DNA from: an uncultured Christensenella sp.
GTDB taxonomy: Bacteria; Bacillota; Clostridia; Christensenellales; Pumilibacteraceae
Reading direction: 5' to 3'
DNA length: 64,000 bases
Assembly: GCA_910577945.1 (NCBI GenBank)
Contig: CAJTNI010000011.1
Span: forward strand, 1 to 64,000
Notes under the pieces: model-generated
Databases searched by the model: none
What the model saw: the letters and a program-made list of their open reading frames with translations, nothing else
Told to the model about the DNA's origin: nothing
Translations under genes and position numbers: made by a program
Shown here: positions 52,501 through 60,002 of the stretch, one piece after another
Numbering within the stretch: position 1 is the stretch's first letter
Layout of the letters: each line of letters starts with the position of its first letter

Positions 52501-54129
52501 TCGTTGACCGATTTTAAGGACGGCGCGTTCGACGGCAGGTGGTATGCGGAAATGACGGAGAAAGTGCCCGAGGTATGGCTCAATCGCATTTACGACAACG
52601 CCAAGTACGTTACGGTCGGCGGATTGCACAAGCGCGCGCAGCGGTTTTTCGACGCTGTGGGCGGACGCATCGACAAAGCCGAATGCTTGGACAAAATTCA
52701 CTCGACGCGCAACAAAGACTATTGCTTGATTTACAGCCTTATTCCCGTAAAAGACAAGGCGGATTTGCGCGAACGGTACATGCTTTTAAACGACTTTTTG
52801 CAGAGCGGCAAGCAGTTCGGCGCGCAGCGGCAGTTGAGCGAGCGCAGGACTGTGGACATTGCGCTTGACAATCTGGCGCGCGCGGCGGGATATGCCGATT
52901 CGAGTATATTCATTTTCGAAATGGAGGCGGAAACGCCGAGCGATATTTTCAAGCCGTATGCTGTCTGCGATATAACGGTCGAGCCGTATATTGACTATAA
53001 GCGGTTCAAAATCGCGTATACGGTCGCGAGAGCAGGCAAGCCGCTGTCGGCGATACCGAGCAAGTACGGCAAGGATAAAACCGTGCTCGCGCTGCGCGAC
53101 GAAATAAATAAGCTCAACAAAAAGCTCAAACGCATAATTCGAAGCTTCGAGGACGCAATGACGACGCGCGTGCCGTTTACGGCGGAGCAGCTTGCGTCCA
53201 TGCGGCGCGAACGCATTATCGCCGCCGTGCTCGATAAGCTACTGTTGCTCGCCGACGGCGCGCTTGCGGCGTTCGACGGCGACGCGATAGTTCGGTTTAA
53301 CGGCACGCGCGTTACTGCGGAGCAAATTTACGTCGCGCACCCCGCCGAATTGAAGAGGCGAGGCTTGCTGCAAGACGCGATAGCGTACGTTGCCAAAAAC
53401 AACGTCAAGCAGCCGTTCAAACAGGCGTTGCGCGAAATTTACGTTAAGTCGGAGCAGGAAGAGCGACAGGGCGAGGTGCTCAGGTTTAAGGGCTTTAACG
53501 TTGATTTGCGCAAGTGCGTCGCCGCGCTCAAAGGCAGGGGCTGGGGCGTGTCCGAGGACGTAGGCTTGCGCAAGGTGTATTATCGCGCCGATACGGTCGC
53601 CGCTATTTTCCGCGAGTTCGATTTGCCGTATTCATTTGATTTCGACAACGTAAATCGCGAGCTGCACGGCATATTCTTTTTGCGCCGCAACTCGGGCGAA
53701 ATTATGCCTTTGAGCGAGGTGGACGACGTGACTTTTTCGGAAACGCTGCGCGATACCGATTTGATGATAACGGTGAGCTCGAACGTAGTGTACGATTTGG
53801 AGCTCGCCATGTCTACCGTGGAAATCAGGCGCGAAATATTGCGGTCGATAGTCGATATCTTGGGGCTAGAAAACGTGTCGTTCCTCAAAGACAATATCAA
53901 GGTCGAGGGGTACTACGGCACGTACGTGATAAATATCCGCACGGGGCTTGTGTTCAAGGAGGGCAAGGGTAATCTGCTTTTGGACACGGTGTACAGCGTC
54001 GATAAGCCGCTGTTGCTCGACTTTGTGGACGAAGACCCGATGACCGCCGACGTCATATCGAAAGCGATTGTGTTGTCCTCCGACAAGGATATCCGCGATT
54101 CCACGTTGTTGAGCGAAATAAAAGCGTAG
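49588..54129 (+). CDS. Giant DUF4132-domain protein
   Basis: A 1513-aa cytosolic protein without membrane segments. The first 1000 or so residues are alpha-helical and contain HEAT-like stretches. The C-terminal 450 residues resemble the DUF4132 region of MolR/YehI-type proteins: an AVLDKLL segment, HPAEL, QPFKQALREIYV, then a GWGVSEDVGLRKVYY motif, a DLMITVSS strand, and a final GYYGTYVINIRTG block. The usual N-terminal WGR domain is missing. The biochemical function of the family is not established. GGGG precedes the ATG. Base composition is somewhat more AT-rich than in neighbours, and a tRNA gene follows. No terminator is visible before the tRNA promoter. Confidence 0.75.
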   Translation: MAVTDERLKKAIDGIADKKVAAAFKGEYDWHNLGISFVRDHADTFKKLLPTLYDEMAARYADTNGYIYESRAFFVGYLCVELGIVDFCDVRSIKNIVGAKIQLHELGVGAFANNHMCINALAFNKGLKSGAFTADDLIEFVKQEPEYSAFLMPLMASADEPSLWRALNDYVLTARQEDNLRIYALNAMLNTRNPAALEYFADEIERNNYYRLKAMNEIPSFMGSCNVFLPPKEIVAIVLDAKDARLDKFVDCSFKRGYYFIKALCRLRPEKVNEYVEALMKRGGTRARQAALYALPQADICRNYACVVFAADSTFTLEELAFFDNKIIVELLDESRLPVVFELLYTALTSMERVTYHYKTDDDVTFARDIFKSNIVGILADIAARSNSREYAARLDALYGGLKEEAQAAYLSHIGKLTALDARQCAIRFLKTDEYWSKTFYEDKKIKLTYAEAVGVSDYLKSKNESVKRRIIKEFLKSPDVGKITEYLLAAKEDYKVAAGRELSDSAGRVVESKLEKKTERYAWRKESVYRVDAPDDELNALATRKVEGEKLSPLAFSRLKSFMDGLSAFIDANKDYEYTPNYGDGAVTFGSDFSVVKGGYEARGFERYPLGAELREYFRGALTDAERAALALTILCYNDFDAAAYEALFGKNADAKKIFALFDGYDKDYHSVTAYSIVCRTLSIIIEELISHDGKMRAAHMLANDAAVRLMTDDAHKSKKSWCLNFHVPAFANYAVKNATERDLPVLARLVCKWLGKKYDDSFSDELYAELYEQGVFSARVMRYIALKDKLYFRVMFDKTAAERYIMRADYKYPKFRRFVLDFIQDGLNAEFARGSLETPYSSIIGSTGCFFGVENYMRAIVALRGLTWVRSPFGSEKNSVLSAVLKSACKTDGDSYERFSTLVEKYKITDDELLRATLFNPEYVDFTGEYLRIPHLKLAVYWFAAHLNETLYADEQELKAERLKEFSNISLTDFKDGAFDGRWYAEMTEKVPEVWLNRIYDNAKYVTVGGLHKRAQRFFDAVGGRIDKAECLDKIHSTRNKDYCLIYSLIPVKDKADLRERYMLLNDFLQSGKQFGAQRQLSERRTVDIALDNLARAAGYADSSIFIFEMEAETPSDIFKPYAVCDITVEPYIDYKRFKIAYTVARAGKPLSAIPSKYGKDKTVLALRDEINKLNKKLKRIIRSFEDAMTTRVPFTAEQLASMRRERIIAAVLDKLLLLADGALAAFDGDAIVRFNGTRVTAEQIYVAHPAELKRRGLLQDAIAYVAKNNVKQPFKQALREIYVKSEQEERQGEVLRFKGFNVDLRKCVAALKGRGWGVSEDVGLRKVYYRADTVAAIFREFDLPYSFDFDNVNRELHGIFFLRRNSGEIMPLSEVDDVTFSETLRDTDLMITVSSNVVYDLELAMSTVEIRREILRSIVDILGLENVSFLKDNIKVEGYYGTYVINIRTGLVFKEGKGNLLLDTVYSVDKPLLLDFVDEDPMTADVISKAIVLSSDKDIRDSTLLSEIKA

Positions 54130-54191
54130 ACGCGTATTTGGCGAAAAATATAAAGTTGCGACAAAAAATTTATTATACGGCATAAAAACGT

Positions 54192-54220
54192 TTGCGTTAT
54201 TGCGCGGCTTATGCTATAAT
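54192..54220 (+). promoter_or_regulatory. Promoter of tRNA-Glu
   Basis: TTGCGT (54192-54197), 17 bp, TATAAT (54215-54220). Confidence 0.65.
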
Positions 54221-54231
54221 TATTTAGGTTT

Positions 54232-54306
54232 GCCGCTATAGTCTAGAGGTTAGGACGTTGGCCTCTCACGCCGAAGACCCGGGTTCGATTCCCGGTGGCG
54301 GTGCCA
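54232..54306 (+). tRNA. tRNA-Glu (CTC anticodon)
   Basis: A 75-nt cloverleaf with CCA encoded. The anticodon stem TTGGC/GCCGA encloses the loop CTCTCAC with anticodon CTC at 54265-54267. The T arm is CCGGG TTCGATT CCCGG. The D arm has the TCTAGAGG pattern typical of glutamate tRNAs. The acceptor stem has two G-U wobble pairs, including the first pair, which is unusual. Confidence 0.93.
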
Positions 54307-54351
54307 AATAAAAGAGCCGTCGTTTTAGCGACGGCTCTTTTATTTGGCACC
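54300..54351 (+). terminator. tRNA-Glu terminator inside a 23-bp perfect inverted repeat
   Basis: The left arm (54300-54322) contains the last seven tRNA bases including CCA. The right arm (54329-54351) is its exact complement. The inner AAAAGAGCCGTCG part with its T-rich end works as a terminator. The outer part mirrors the tRNA 3' end. Confidence 0.85.
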
Positions 54352-54361
54352 GTTCCGAAAA

Positions 54362-54483
54362 GAACATTACGGCGAAGTACATTCAATTCCATGTATTACA
54401 ACGAAAAGAACGGTTAATATGGATTACGCTAAAATAATTTCGCCGTAACGGTTCGCTAGGCGCTCGGGCAACCGAAGCCCGCC
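54362..54483 (+). repeat. Structured tRNA-downstream element, copy 1
   Basis: Stem arms GAAC plus TTACGGCGAA (54362-54376) and TTCGCCGTAA plus GTTC (54439-54454) enclose a 62-nt AT-rich loop. The conserved box GTTCGCTAGGCGCTCGG (54451-54467) and an ACCGAAGCCCGCC segment follow. The same plan, with a differing but still paired stem, lies downstream of tRNA-Ala. Confidence 0.7.
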
Positions 54484-54503
54484 CGCGCACTCGCGGGCAT
54501 TCT

Positions 54504-54571
54504 CGGTGGCGGTGTATAACGACGGCTCTTTTATTTGGCACCGTCCCGAAAAGAACGTTACGGCGAAGTAT
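54504..54571 (+). repeat. Partial tandem copy of the tRNA-Glu 3' end and terminator
   Basis: CGGTGGCGGTG at 54504-54514 repeats 54293-54303 with an offset of 211. After a 20-base deletion, the right terminator arm and about 35 flanking bases repeat 54329-54379 with few mismatches. It looks like a decayed duplication of the locus. Confidence 0.7.
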
Positions 54572-54734
54572 ACGGTTATATTAAAATAGTAAAAACTATA
54601 ACTAGCCTGATAGAAAAACGTCTGTCAATAAAGTATGATAATTATTAAATTGTGATTACAACAAAAGCTGTCATACATGGAATTGAATGTTTGCATGGTT
54701 TTCGGCTGAAAATTATTTACGTACCTAATTTTTA

Positions 54735-54763
54735 TTGATTTTGTATATGGCATCTGATATAAT
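54735..54763 (+). promoter_or_regulatory. Promoter of the pyridoxamine oxidase-like gene
   Basis: TTGATT (54735-54740), 17 bp, TATAAT (54758-54763). The leader is about 50 nt. Confidence 0.72.
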
Positions 54764-54818
54764 TATATCGTAGAGATTATTGCGTTTTCGGTTGCGCAGC
54801 ATAGACGGGAGAGTAAAT

Positions 54819-55232
54819 ATGACGAAAGACGAATTGTACGAATTTATTTCCGCGGCGAAAACTGCGTTTATATCGTCCGTAGACGGCGACGGGTTTCCCG
54901 TAACGCGCGCCATGCTCGCGCCGCGTAAAATCGACGGCAACGATATATATTTCAGTACGAATACCTCGTCGCGAAAGGTCGAGCAATTTTTGCAAAATCC
55001 CAAGGCGTGCCTGTATTTTTATAAGCGCGGGCGGATTAAGTATCAGGGTGCGACGCTCAAAGGCACTGTCGAGGTCATGACCGACCAAGCAACCAAGGAT
55101 ATGATTTGGCGGTTCGGCGACAGGCTGTTTTACAAGCAGGGCGTGACCGACCCCGACTATTGCGTGCTCAAATTTACGGGCGTTCAAGCCGAATACTACT
55201 GCGATTTCAAAATCGATATAATAGACCTCTGA
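54819..55232 (+). CDS. Pyridoxamine 5'-phosphate oxidase-like FMN protein
   Basis: A 137-aa split-barrel flavoprotein of the PNPOx-like superfamily, recognisable by the opening FISAAKTAFISSVDGDGFPVTR pattern (split here as FISAAKTAF and SSVDGDGFP) and NTSSRKVEQ. Members bind FMN or related cofactors and reduce small molecules; the substrate is unknown. GGGAGAG precedes the ATG. An in-frame upstream ATG at 54780 lacks a ribosome site. Confidence 0.85.
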   Translation: MTKDELYEFISAAKTAFISSVDGDGFPVTRAMLAPRKIDGNDIYFSTNTSSRKVEQFLQNPKACLYFYKRGRIKYQGATLKGTVEVMTDQATKDMIWRFGDRLFYKQGVTDPDYCVLKFTGVQAEYYCDFKIDIIDL

Positions 55233-55269
55233 CTTTAATCGCTCTCGCTGTTTTGCATATGCTTACAAA

Positions 55270-55303
55270 GAAAAACGCGCTCCGCATATAAGCGGGGCGC
55301 GTT
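55270..55303 (-). terminator. Terminator of the adh-aldh operon
   Basis: A 12-bp stem with one G-U pair (55274-55285 with 55292-55303), followed on the minus strand by a T-rich tail. On the plus strand it lacks a T run, so it may serve the flavin-type gene only weakly. Confidence 0.82.
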
Positions 55304-55317
55304 CGTCGTGTCGATAT

Positions 55318-56679
55318 TTATTTTAAAAAGAACCGTATCATTTTGTCTTTCTTTTTGCTGTACGGCGTATATCTGAACGGCAGGTCGATTGCGTTTGATT
55401 TTTTGAGCACCGATTTGTAGTGCGAGAACGTTTCGAAGCTCTTTTTGCCGTGATAGCTGCCCATGCCCGAGCCGCCGACGCCGCCGAACGGGAGCTGCGT
55501 GGACGCGAGGTGAATTATCGTGTCGTTGACGCAACCGCCGCCGAAGCCGACGCGCGGCAACAGCGATTTTTCGTTTTTCGTTTTGCTCGTAAACAAATAG
55601 AACGCGAGCGGCGTGGGGTGCTCGTCGATAATTTTAATCAGCTCGTCGTCGGTGGAATAGGTGAGCACGGGCAGTATAGGTCCGAATATCTCCTGCTGCA
55701 TGGCTGCGCAATCGAGCGTCGCGGGGTAGATGACTGTCGGCTCGATTTTGTGCGCGTTCTCGTCGCAGCCGCCGCCGATAACCACGTTGCCGTCAATTAA
55801 GCTCTTAACGCGCTCGAAATGCCTCGCGTTGATTATCTTGCCGTAATCGGGGTTGGCGAGCGCGTCGGGGTACAGCTTTCGTATCCAAAATTTAACGTGT
55901 TCGACAAACCTATCGGCGACGCTCTCGTGCACAATCGCGTAGTCGGGTGCGACGCAGGTTTGCCCGACGTTGAGGAACTTGCCGAACACCACGCGCTTTG
56001 CCGCGAGGTCGATTTTGGCGGTCTTGTCCACGACCGCGGGGGATTTGCCGCCGAGTTCGAGCGTTACGGGCGTCAAAAACTTGCTTGCCGCCGCGTACAC
56101 GGTTTTGCCGACGTCCTTGCCGCCCGTAAAGAAAATATAATCGAACTTATGTTCGAGCACGGCGTTGTTTATATCGTCGCTGCCGTACGCGCACGCGGCG
56201 AGCTCGGGCGGGAACACGCTTTCTATTATCTCGTTCATGACCGCGCTGGTGGCGGCGGAGCTGCGCGACGGCTTTAAGAGCACGGTGTTGCCCGCTGCAA
56301 TCGCGCCGACGAGCGGCTGCATTGACAGCAAAAACGGGTAGTTCCACGGCGATATTATAAGTACGTTGCCGTACGGCGAGGGCAGCATGTAGCTCTTGGA
56401 CGGGAACTGCGCCAGCGGCGACGACCGCTTGATGGGCTTGACCCACTTTTTGAGCTTTTTTATGTGATAGCTCAAATCCTCCAACACCATGCCGATTTCC
56501 GACATGTACGATTCCTCGGCGGACTTGCCGAGGTCGCTTTTGAGCGCGGCGACGATTGTCTTTTCGCGGGTCTTGATAGCGGCTTTGAGCTTTTTCAAAT
56601 AGCCGAGCCTGAAATTAACGTTGAGCGTGATATCGGTCTTGAAATATGCGCGTTGCGCTTCGATTGTTTTTTCGAGCAT
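55318..56679 (-). CDS. Aldehyde dehydrogenase (class 3 type)
   Basis: A 453-aa NAD(P)-dependent dehydrogenase of short class 3 length. The conserved Glu is in LELGGKSP and the catalytic Cys in GQTCVAPDY. NYPFLL and SPWN segments lie near 110. It oxidises aldehydes to acids. It follows the alcohol dehydrogenase gene by 22 bases with its own AAAGGAG site, so alcohol is probably oxidised or formed through the aldehyde by the two enzymes. It may act on medium or aromatic aldehydes; it is not the CoA-acylating type. Confidence 0.92.
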   Translation of the reverse strand: MLEKTIEAQRAYFKTDITLNVNFRLGYLKKLKAAIKTREKTIVAALKSDLGKSAEESYMSEIGMVLEDLSYHIKKLKKWVKPIKRSSPLAQFPSKSYMLPSPYGNVLIISPWNYPFLLSMQPLVGAIAAGNTVLLKPSRSSAATSAVMNEIIESVFPPELAACAYGSDDINNAVLEHKFDYIFFTGGKDVGKTVYAAASKFLTPVTLELGGKSPAVVDKTAKIDLAAKRVVFGKFLNVGQTCVAPDYAIVHESVADRFVEHVKFWIRKLYPDALANPDYGKIINARHFERVKSLIDGNVVIGGGCDENAHKIEPTVIYPATLDCAAMQQEIFGPILPVLTYSTDDELIKIIDEHPTPLAFYLFTSKTKNEKSLLPRVGFGGGCVNDTIIHLASTQLPFGGVGGSGMGSYHGKKSFETFSHYKSVLKKSNAIDLPFRYTPYSKKKDKMIRFFLK

Positions 56680-56701
56680 GACGGTCTCCTTTATTTGAAG
56701 G

Positions 56702-57901
56702 TTAAAGCTTTACCTTGTAATACAGCTTTTCCAGTTGCTTTGCGTCGAACAGCTTGGGCACGGGGTAGAGCGGGTTGCCCTCCTTGTCCGCAAATTTTGC
56801 CATTTTGGGAATGTCCAAAATCTGAATAGCGTCGAAGCCTTTGGGTATGCCCAAATACTCGTTCATTTCGTACGTCCAGTCGATGAACGCTTTTGCCGCG
56901 TCGGCGGGCTTGTCCCGCTCGGTCGCTATGCCTATTTCGCGTGCGAGCCGCGCGAGCTTTTTGTGCGCCGCCTTGCCGTAGCTTTCGAGCGTGACGGGCA
57001 GCAGTACCGCACAGGTCAGCCCGTGCGCCAAGCCGTACCTGCCGCTCAGCGAGTGCGCCACCGCATGCGCATAACCGACGTAGCTTTTGGTAAAGGCGAT
57101 ACCCGCATAGTGCGCGGCGTAAAGCATGTTTTTGCGCGCAGTCTCGTCGTCGGGGTTGTCGTAGCAGGCTTTGAGGTTATCGTGCACGAGCTTGACGGCG
57201 GATATAGCTTTCTTGCGCGTGTCCCGCGTCGTGGATTTGCCTATATACGCCTCGACGGCGTGGGTGAGCGCATCCATGCCCGTTTGCGCGGTAATCGCTT
57301 TCGGCAAGCCGAGCGTCAGCTTGTAGTCGAGCACGGCGTAGCGCGGTATAAGCGGAAAATCGTTGATGGAAAACTTGCGGTGCGTCTCGTCGTCTGTTAT
57401 TACCGCCGCGAGCGTCGTCTCGCTGCCAGTGCCCGCGGTAGTGGGTACGGCGAACAATGGCGGCAGTTTTTTGCCGACGCGCAGTATGCCCGCCATGGCG
57501 TTAAGGCTTTTCTTGGGCTTGGCTACGCGCGCGCCCACCGCTTTCGCAAGGTCTATGGGACTGCCGCCGCCGACCGCGATTATCGCGTCGCAGCCCTCGG
57601 CTGCGTATTTTGCCCGCGCGTCCTCGACGGTCGCGACGGTGGGGTTGGGCACGGTCTTGTCGTAAATCGCGTACTCTATTTTGAGCTCGTCGAGCGCGGC
57701 GGTAAGCCCGTCGCAAAGCCCGTGGCTCATTACGCCCGCGTCCGTCACTATGAACGCGCGCTTGACCCGAAGCCCCTTCATGGCGCGCGCCGCGTCCGAT
57801 ACGCTTTGCAATATCTTGGGCTGCTTGTACGGCAGGAGCGGAATGGCTATCTTAAATACAAGCTGAAAAGCGCGACAGTAAAATTTTCTGAATATATTCA
57901 T
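56702..57901 (-). CDS. Iron-containing alcohol dehydrogenase
   Basis: A 399-aa group III alcohol dehydrogenase. The nucleotide loop is GGGSPIDLAKAV near 115, and the Fe ligands lie in DALTHAVEAY and in HAVAHSLSGRYGLAHG near 280-295. The N-terminal 20 or so residues are hydrophobic and basic, longer than in most members, and may touch the membrane. GGGAGG precedes the ATG, but this site lies in a hairpin or operator-like repeat at the transcript start. It is the first gene of a two-gene operon with the aldehyde dehydrogenase. Confidence 0.92.
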   Translation of the reverse strand: MNIFRKFYCRAFQLVFKIAIPLLPYKQPKILQSVSDAARAMKGLRVKRAFIVTDAGVMSHGLCDGLTAALDELKIEYAIYDKTVPNPTVATVEDARAKYAAEGCDAIIAVGGGSPIDLAKAVGARVAKPKKSLNAMAGILRVGKKLPPLFAVPTTAGTGSETTLAAVITDDETHRKFSINDFPLIPRYAVLDYKLTLGLPKAITAQTGMDALTHAVEAYIGKSTTRDTRKKAISAVKLVHDNLKACYDNPDDETARKNMLYAAHYAGIAFTKSYVGYAHAVAHSLSGRYGLAHGLTCAVLLPVTLESYGKAAHKKLARLAREIGIATERDKPADAAKAFIDWTYEMNEYLGIPKGFDAIQILDIPKMAKFADKEGNPLYPVPKLFDAKQLEKLYYKVKL

Positions 57902-57930
57902 AATACCTCCCGAGTTTCCCGAGAGGTATT
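57902..57930. promoter_or_regulatory. Inverted repeat covering the adh start site and ribosome site
   Basis: Outer arms AATACCTC and GAGGTATT are perfect, and the inner part is nearly symmetric. The repeat covers the predicted transcription start and the GGGAGG ribosome site of the alcohol dehydrogenase gene, so it could be a repressor operator or an RNA hairpin that hides the ribosome site. Confidence 0.6.
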
Positions 57931-57955
57931 ATACACAACTTTATTTTTATTGCAA
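57928..57955 (-). promoter_or_regulatory. Promoter of the adh-aldh operon
   Basis: On the minus strand TTGCAA (57955-57950), 16 bp, TATAAT (57933-57928). The leader is about 20 nt. Confidence 0.62.
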
Positions 57956-58044
57956 ACCGTTTTGCGCGAATACGCCGCAAAACCGTAAAAATGTGGCAAA
58001 AATGTTACATTTATTTAAACATGTAGACAAATCAACAAGTTTGC

Positions 58045-59169
58045 TTATCGGTCTTGATTATCTACGGGCGGGGCTTGCTCGTCGCTTTTTTCGTCCGTGC
58101 TTGTAGTCGCGGGTTCGACTGTATCGGGCGCGGCAGCCGTATCGGGCGTTGCGTGCGCGGCGTTATCGTCTATGCCGTCGAATACGGACGCGGTGGGCGC
58201 GACAGCCGCATCGGGACGCTTGGCGAAAGTTGCGTTAAGCTTGGCGACAAGCTGTTCGGCGGTAAGCCCGCAATTCTTGTAGGGGAAGGAGAACACCAGC
58301 TCGCCGTCCGCGCTGGTCATGGTGACGAGCTTTTTGTTGACGGCTACGGTAGGCTGCGGGAGAGCTGTGCCGTCCAAACGCGTCATTGCGTCGAGCGAGG
58401 TGTTGCCGGAGTTGGGGTCGTTGACGTACAGCGCGTCGTCGGTGAGAATAAACTCCTTGGGATTGCTGCTCGAATACACCTTGTAAAATCCCGCGCCGAG
58501 GAAAATCGCCGAAATCGCGCCGCCGAGCGCGGAGAGTGCCGACTTTGCCACAGCTTTCTTTTTGTCGCCCTTGCGAGAGAGGAAGCCGTTAATCAAAATG
58601 CCGTTGTTGGGGAGCGAGGCGACGAGCGTCTCGTACGCTTTATAGCGCTCTGCCTGCTTTTTCCCGTTGCGCAAAACCGCGACCGCGCAAATGACGAATA
58701 CGACGGTAACCGCCAGACTGATTATGGCAAACCCTCTGCAACGGTTTTGCAATGGGCTGCCGATAAGGTAGTAATTTACGTTGTCAACGATTACGAGCAC
58801 TTTCGTGACCTTGCTGGGCGTGCGGTCGTTGTCGGTCATAAACTCTTCGGTGGACAAATCGTATTCTTCGCTCGGCGCGAGAACAATCGGACCGTCTACA
58901 AACCAATAATCCGAGCTATAATAGTTGTCGCCGCCGCTGGTTTTTACGGTGACGACGAAGTTAAACCTGTTAAGCTCGATATCCTTGTCGGTATCGTTTT
59001 TGATTTTGCCGCGCCATTCGTATCTACCGCTGTTTCTTACGACGGTTATCTTTTCGCTCATTATGATGGGCGATTTGGGTGCAGGGATTAAAAACAGCAC
59101 AACCCCCGTTATCAAAAACGCCGCCGCAAAGCAAAGTAGGACGATAAAGCCCGTTTTCTTAACTTTCAT
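58045..59169 (-). CDS. Membrane protein of unknown function
   Basis: A 374-aa protein. The first membrane helix lies at about 8-30, followed by an external beta-rich region (about 35-135) with several Tyr-rich strands, then a second helix at about 148-170. A hydrophobic Ala/Gly segment follows near 213-237. The last 55 residues are Ala/Asp/Thr-rich and probably disordered. I recognise no family. GAGGTGA precedes the ATG, and a promoter lies upstream. Confidence 0.8.
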   Translation of the reverse strand: MKVKKTGFIVLLCFAAAFLITGVVLFLIPAPKSPIIMSEKITVVRNSGRYEWRGKIKNDTDKDIELNRFNFVVTVKTSGGDNYYSSDYWFVDGPIVLAPSEEYDLSTEEFMTDNDRTPSKVTKVLVIVDNVNYYLIGSPLQNRCRGFAIISLAVTVVFVICAVAVLRNGKKQAERYKAYETLVASLPNNGILINGFLSRKGDKKKAVAKSALSALGGAISAIFLGAGFYKVYSSSNPKEFILTDDALYVNDPNSGNTSLDAMTRLDGTALPQPTVAVNKKLVTMTSADGELVFSFPYKNCGLTAEQLVAKLNATFAKRPDAAVAPTASVFDGIDDNAAHATPDTAAAPDTVEPATTSTDEKSDEQAPPVDNQDR

Positions 59170-59198
59170 AATTCACCTCATTTATTTAATGTGTAATT

Positions 59199-59227
59199 AT
59201 TTTACATTAAATTTCATACAAAATCAA
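59199..59227 (-). promoter_or_regulatory. Promoter of the 374-aa membrane protein
   Basis: On the minus strand TTGATT (59227-59222), 17 bp, TAAAAT (59204-59199). Confidence 0.65.
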
Positions 59228-59470
59228 GAGTTTATGCCGATATTCCGCCGAACTTATTCGGGAGCGAAATTTCAATAATAATAATATTTGCTTACGCCTA
59301 TTCGCGTTTTAATTCGATGAATTTATTCGGTCGTCGCTTTTTGTTCGGTTTTCTTACGGCGGGCGCGGTCAATTCAAACTGCATGCTTGGCAGCTTTATT
59401 TATTGTGGATTTTGTATATTGTTATGTAGCGGTTTATTTTTTGTAAGTTATTTTCAGAATTATAATAAAT
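59228..59470. other. AT-rich intergenic region without genes
   Basis: Between the two minus-strand membrane genes, this stretch is AT-rich with one GC-rich island near 59355-59370. I see no gene, terminator or repeat that I can support. Confidence 0.4.
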
Positions 59471-59734
59471 TTATAATCCAATAAAACCCTGTAAAACAAT
59501 TCTGATAATTGCCAATAATATAAATATAGGTAAAAAATACACCACACTTTTTTTCATTCGTTTCTTGTAACAAACTTTCTTACCAATATCGTCGCTATCT
59601 TTATCTATAATGTAATGATGAAATGCAATAGCGCCGATACAACAAATAAATAAAATAGGCACAATTAATAGAGCACAATTTAAAATTATGCTAAACAGTT
59701 CCCATATTGGCTTTAAAGACCTAATAATAGACAT
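59471..59734 (-). CDS. Small AT-rich membrane protein
   Basis: An 87-aa protein with two predicted membrane helices (about 12-38 and 64-84) around a charged loop with Lys/Asp residues. A GGGATA stretch before the ATG is only a weak ribosome site. The gene and its flanks are much more AT-rich than the surroundings, which suggests recent acquisition. I recognise no family. The gene is plausible but not certain. Confidence 0.5.
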   Translation of the reverse strand: MSIIRSLKPIWELFSIILNCALLIVPILFICCIGAIAFHHYIIDKDSDDIGKKVCYKKRMKKSVVYFLPIFILLAIIRIVLQGFIGL

Positions 59735-59851
59735 AGTTTTATCCCGTATTGTTTTTTAAATAATTATAGCCTTGCGTCAGTTTTCGTGAGTCCGTGTGTA
59801 AATTCTCTACGCGAATTAGTTCGATTTTGCAGCGGGTTGCCGCGAAGTCGC

Positions 59852-59974
59852 GGCGGGCTTCGGCTACGCCGAGCGCCTAGCGAACAGCACGGCAAAATTG
59901 CAAATCAATTTATTTACATATTCAATTTTTTTACTGCTTTTACGTTCATGTTTGCTTGGCATTGCCGTGCGTTC
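59852..59974 (-). repeat. Structured tRNA-downstream element, copy 2
   Basis: Read on the minus strand: GAAC plus GCACGGCAA (59974-59962), a 66-nt AT-rich loop, TTGCCGTGC, one T, GTTC (59895-59882), the box GTTCGCTAGGCGCTCGG (59885-59869), then GCCGAAGCCCGCC. Orientation and distance from the tRNA match copy 1. Confidence 0.7.
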
Positions 59975-60002
59975 TAACTGTTCTTTGCTTATCTCCACTA
60001 CG

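Larger units (their letters stand above)
54307..54818. other. 512-bp non-coding repeat region downstream of tRNA-Glu
   Basis: No gene. In order it holds the terminator repeat, the stem element shared with tRNA-Ala (54362-54483), a partial tandem copy of the tRNA 3' end and terminator (54504-54571), an AT-rich stretch, the second arm of a 17-bp inverted repeat (54674-54690), and the promoter of the next gene. Confidence 0.7.
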
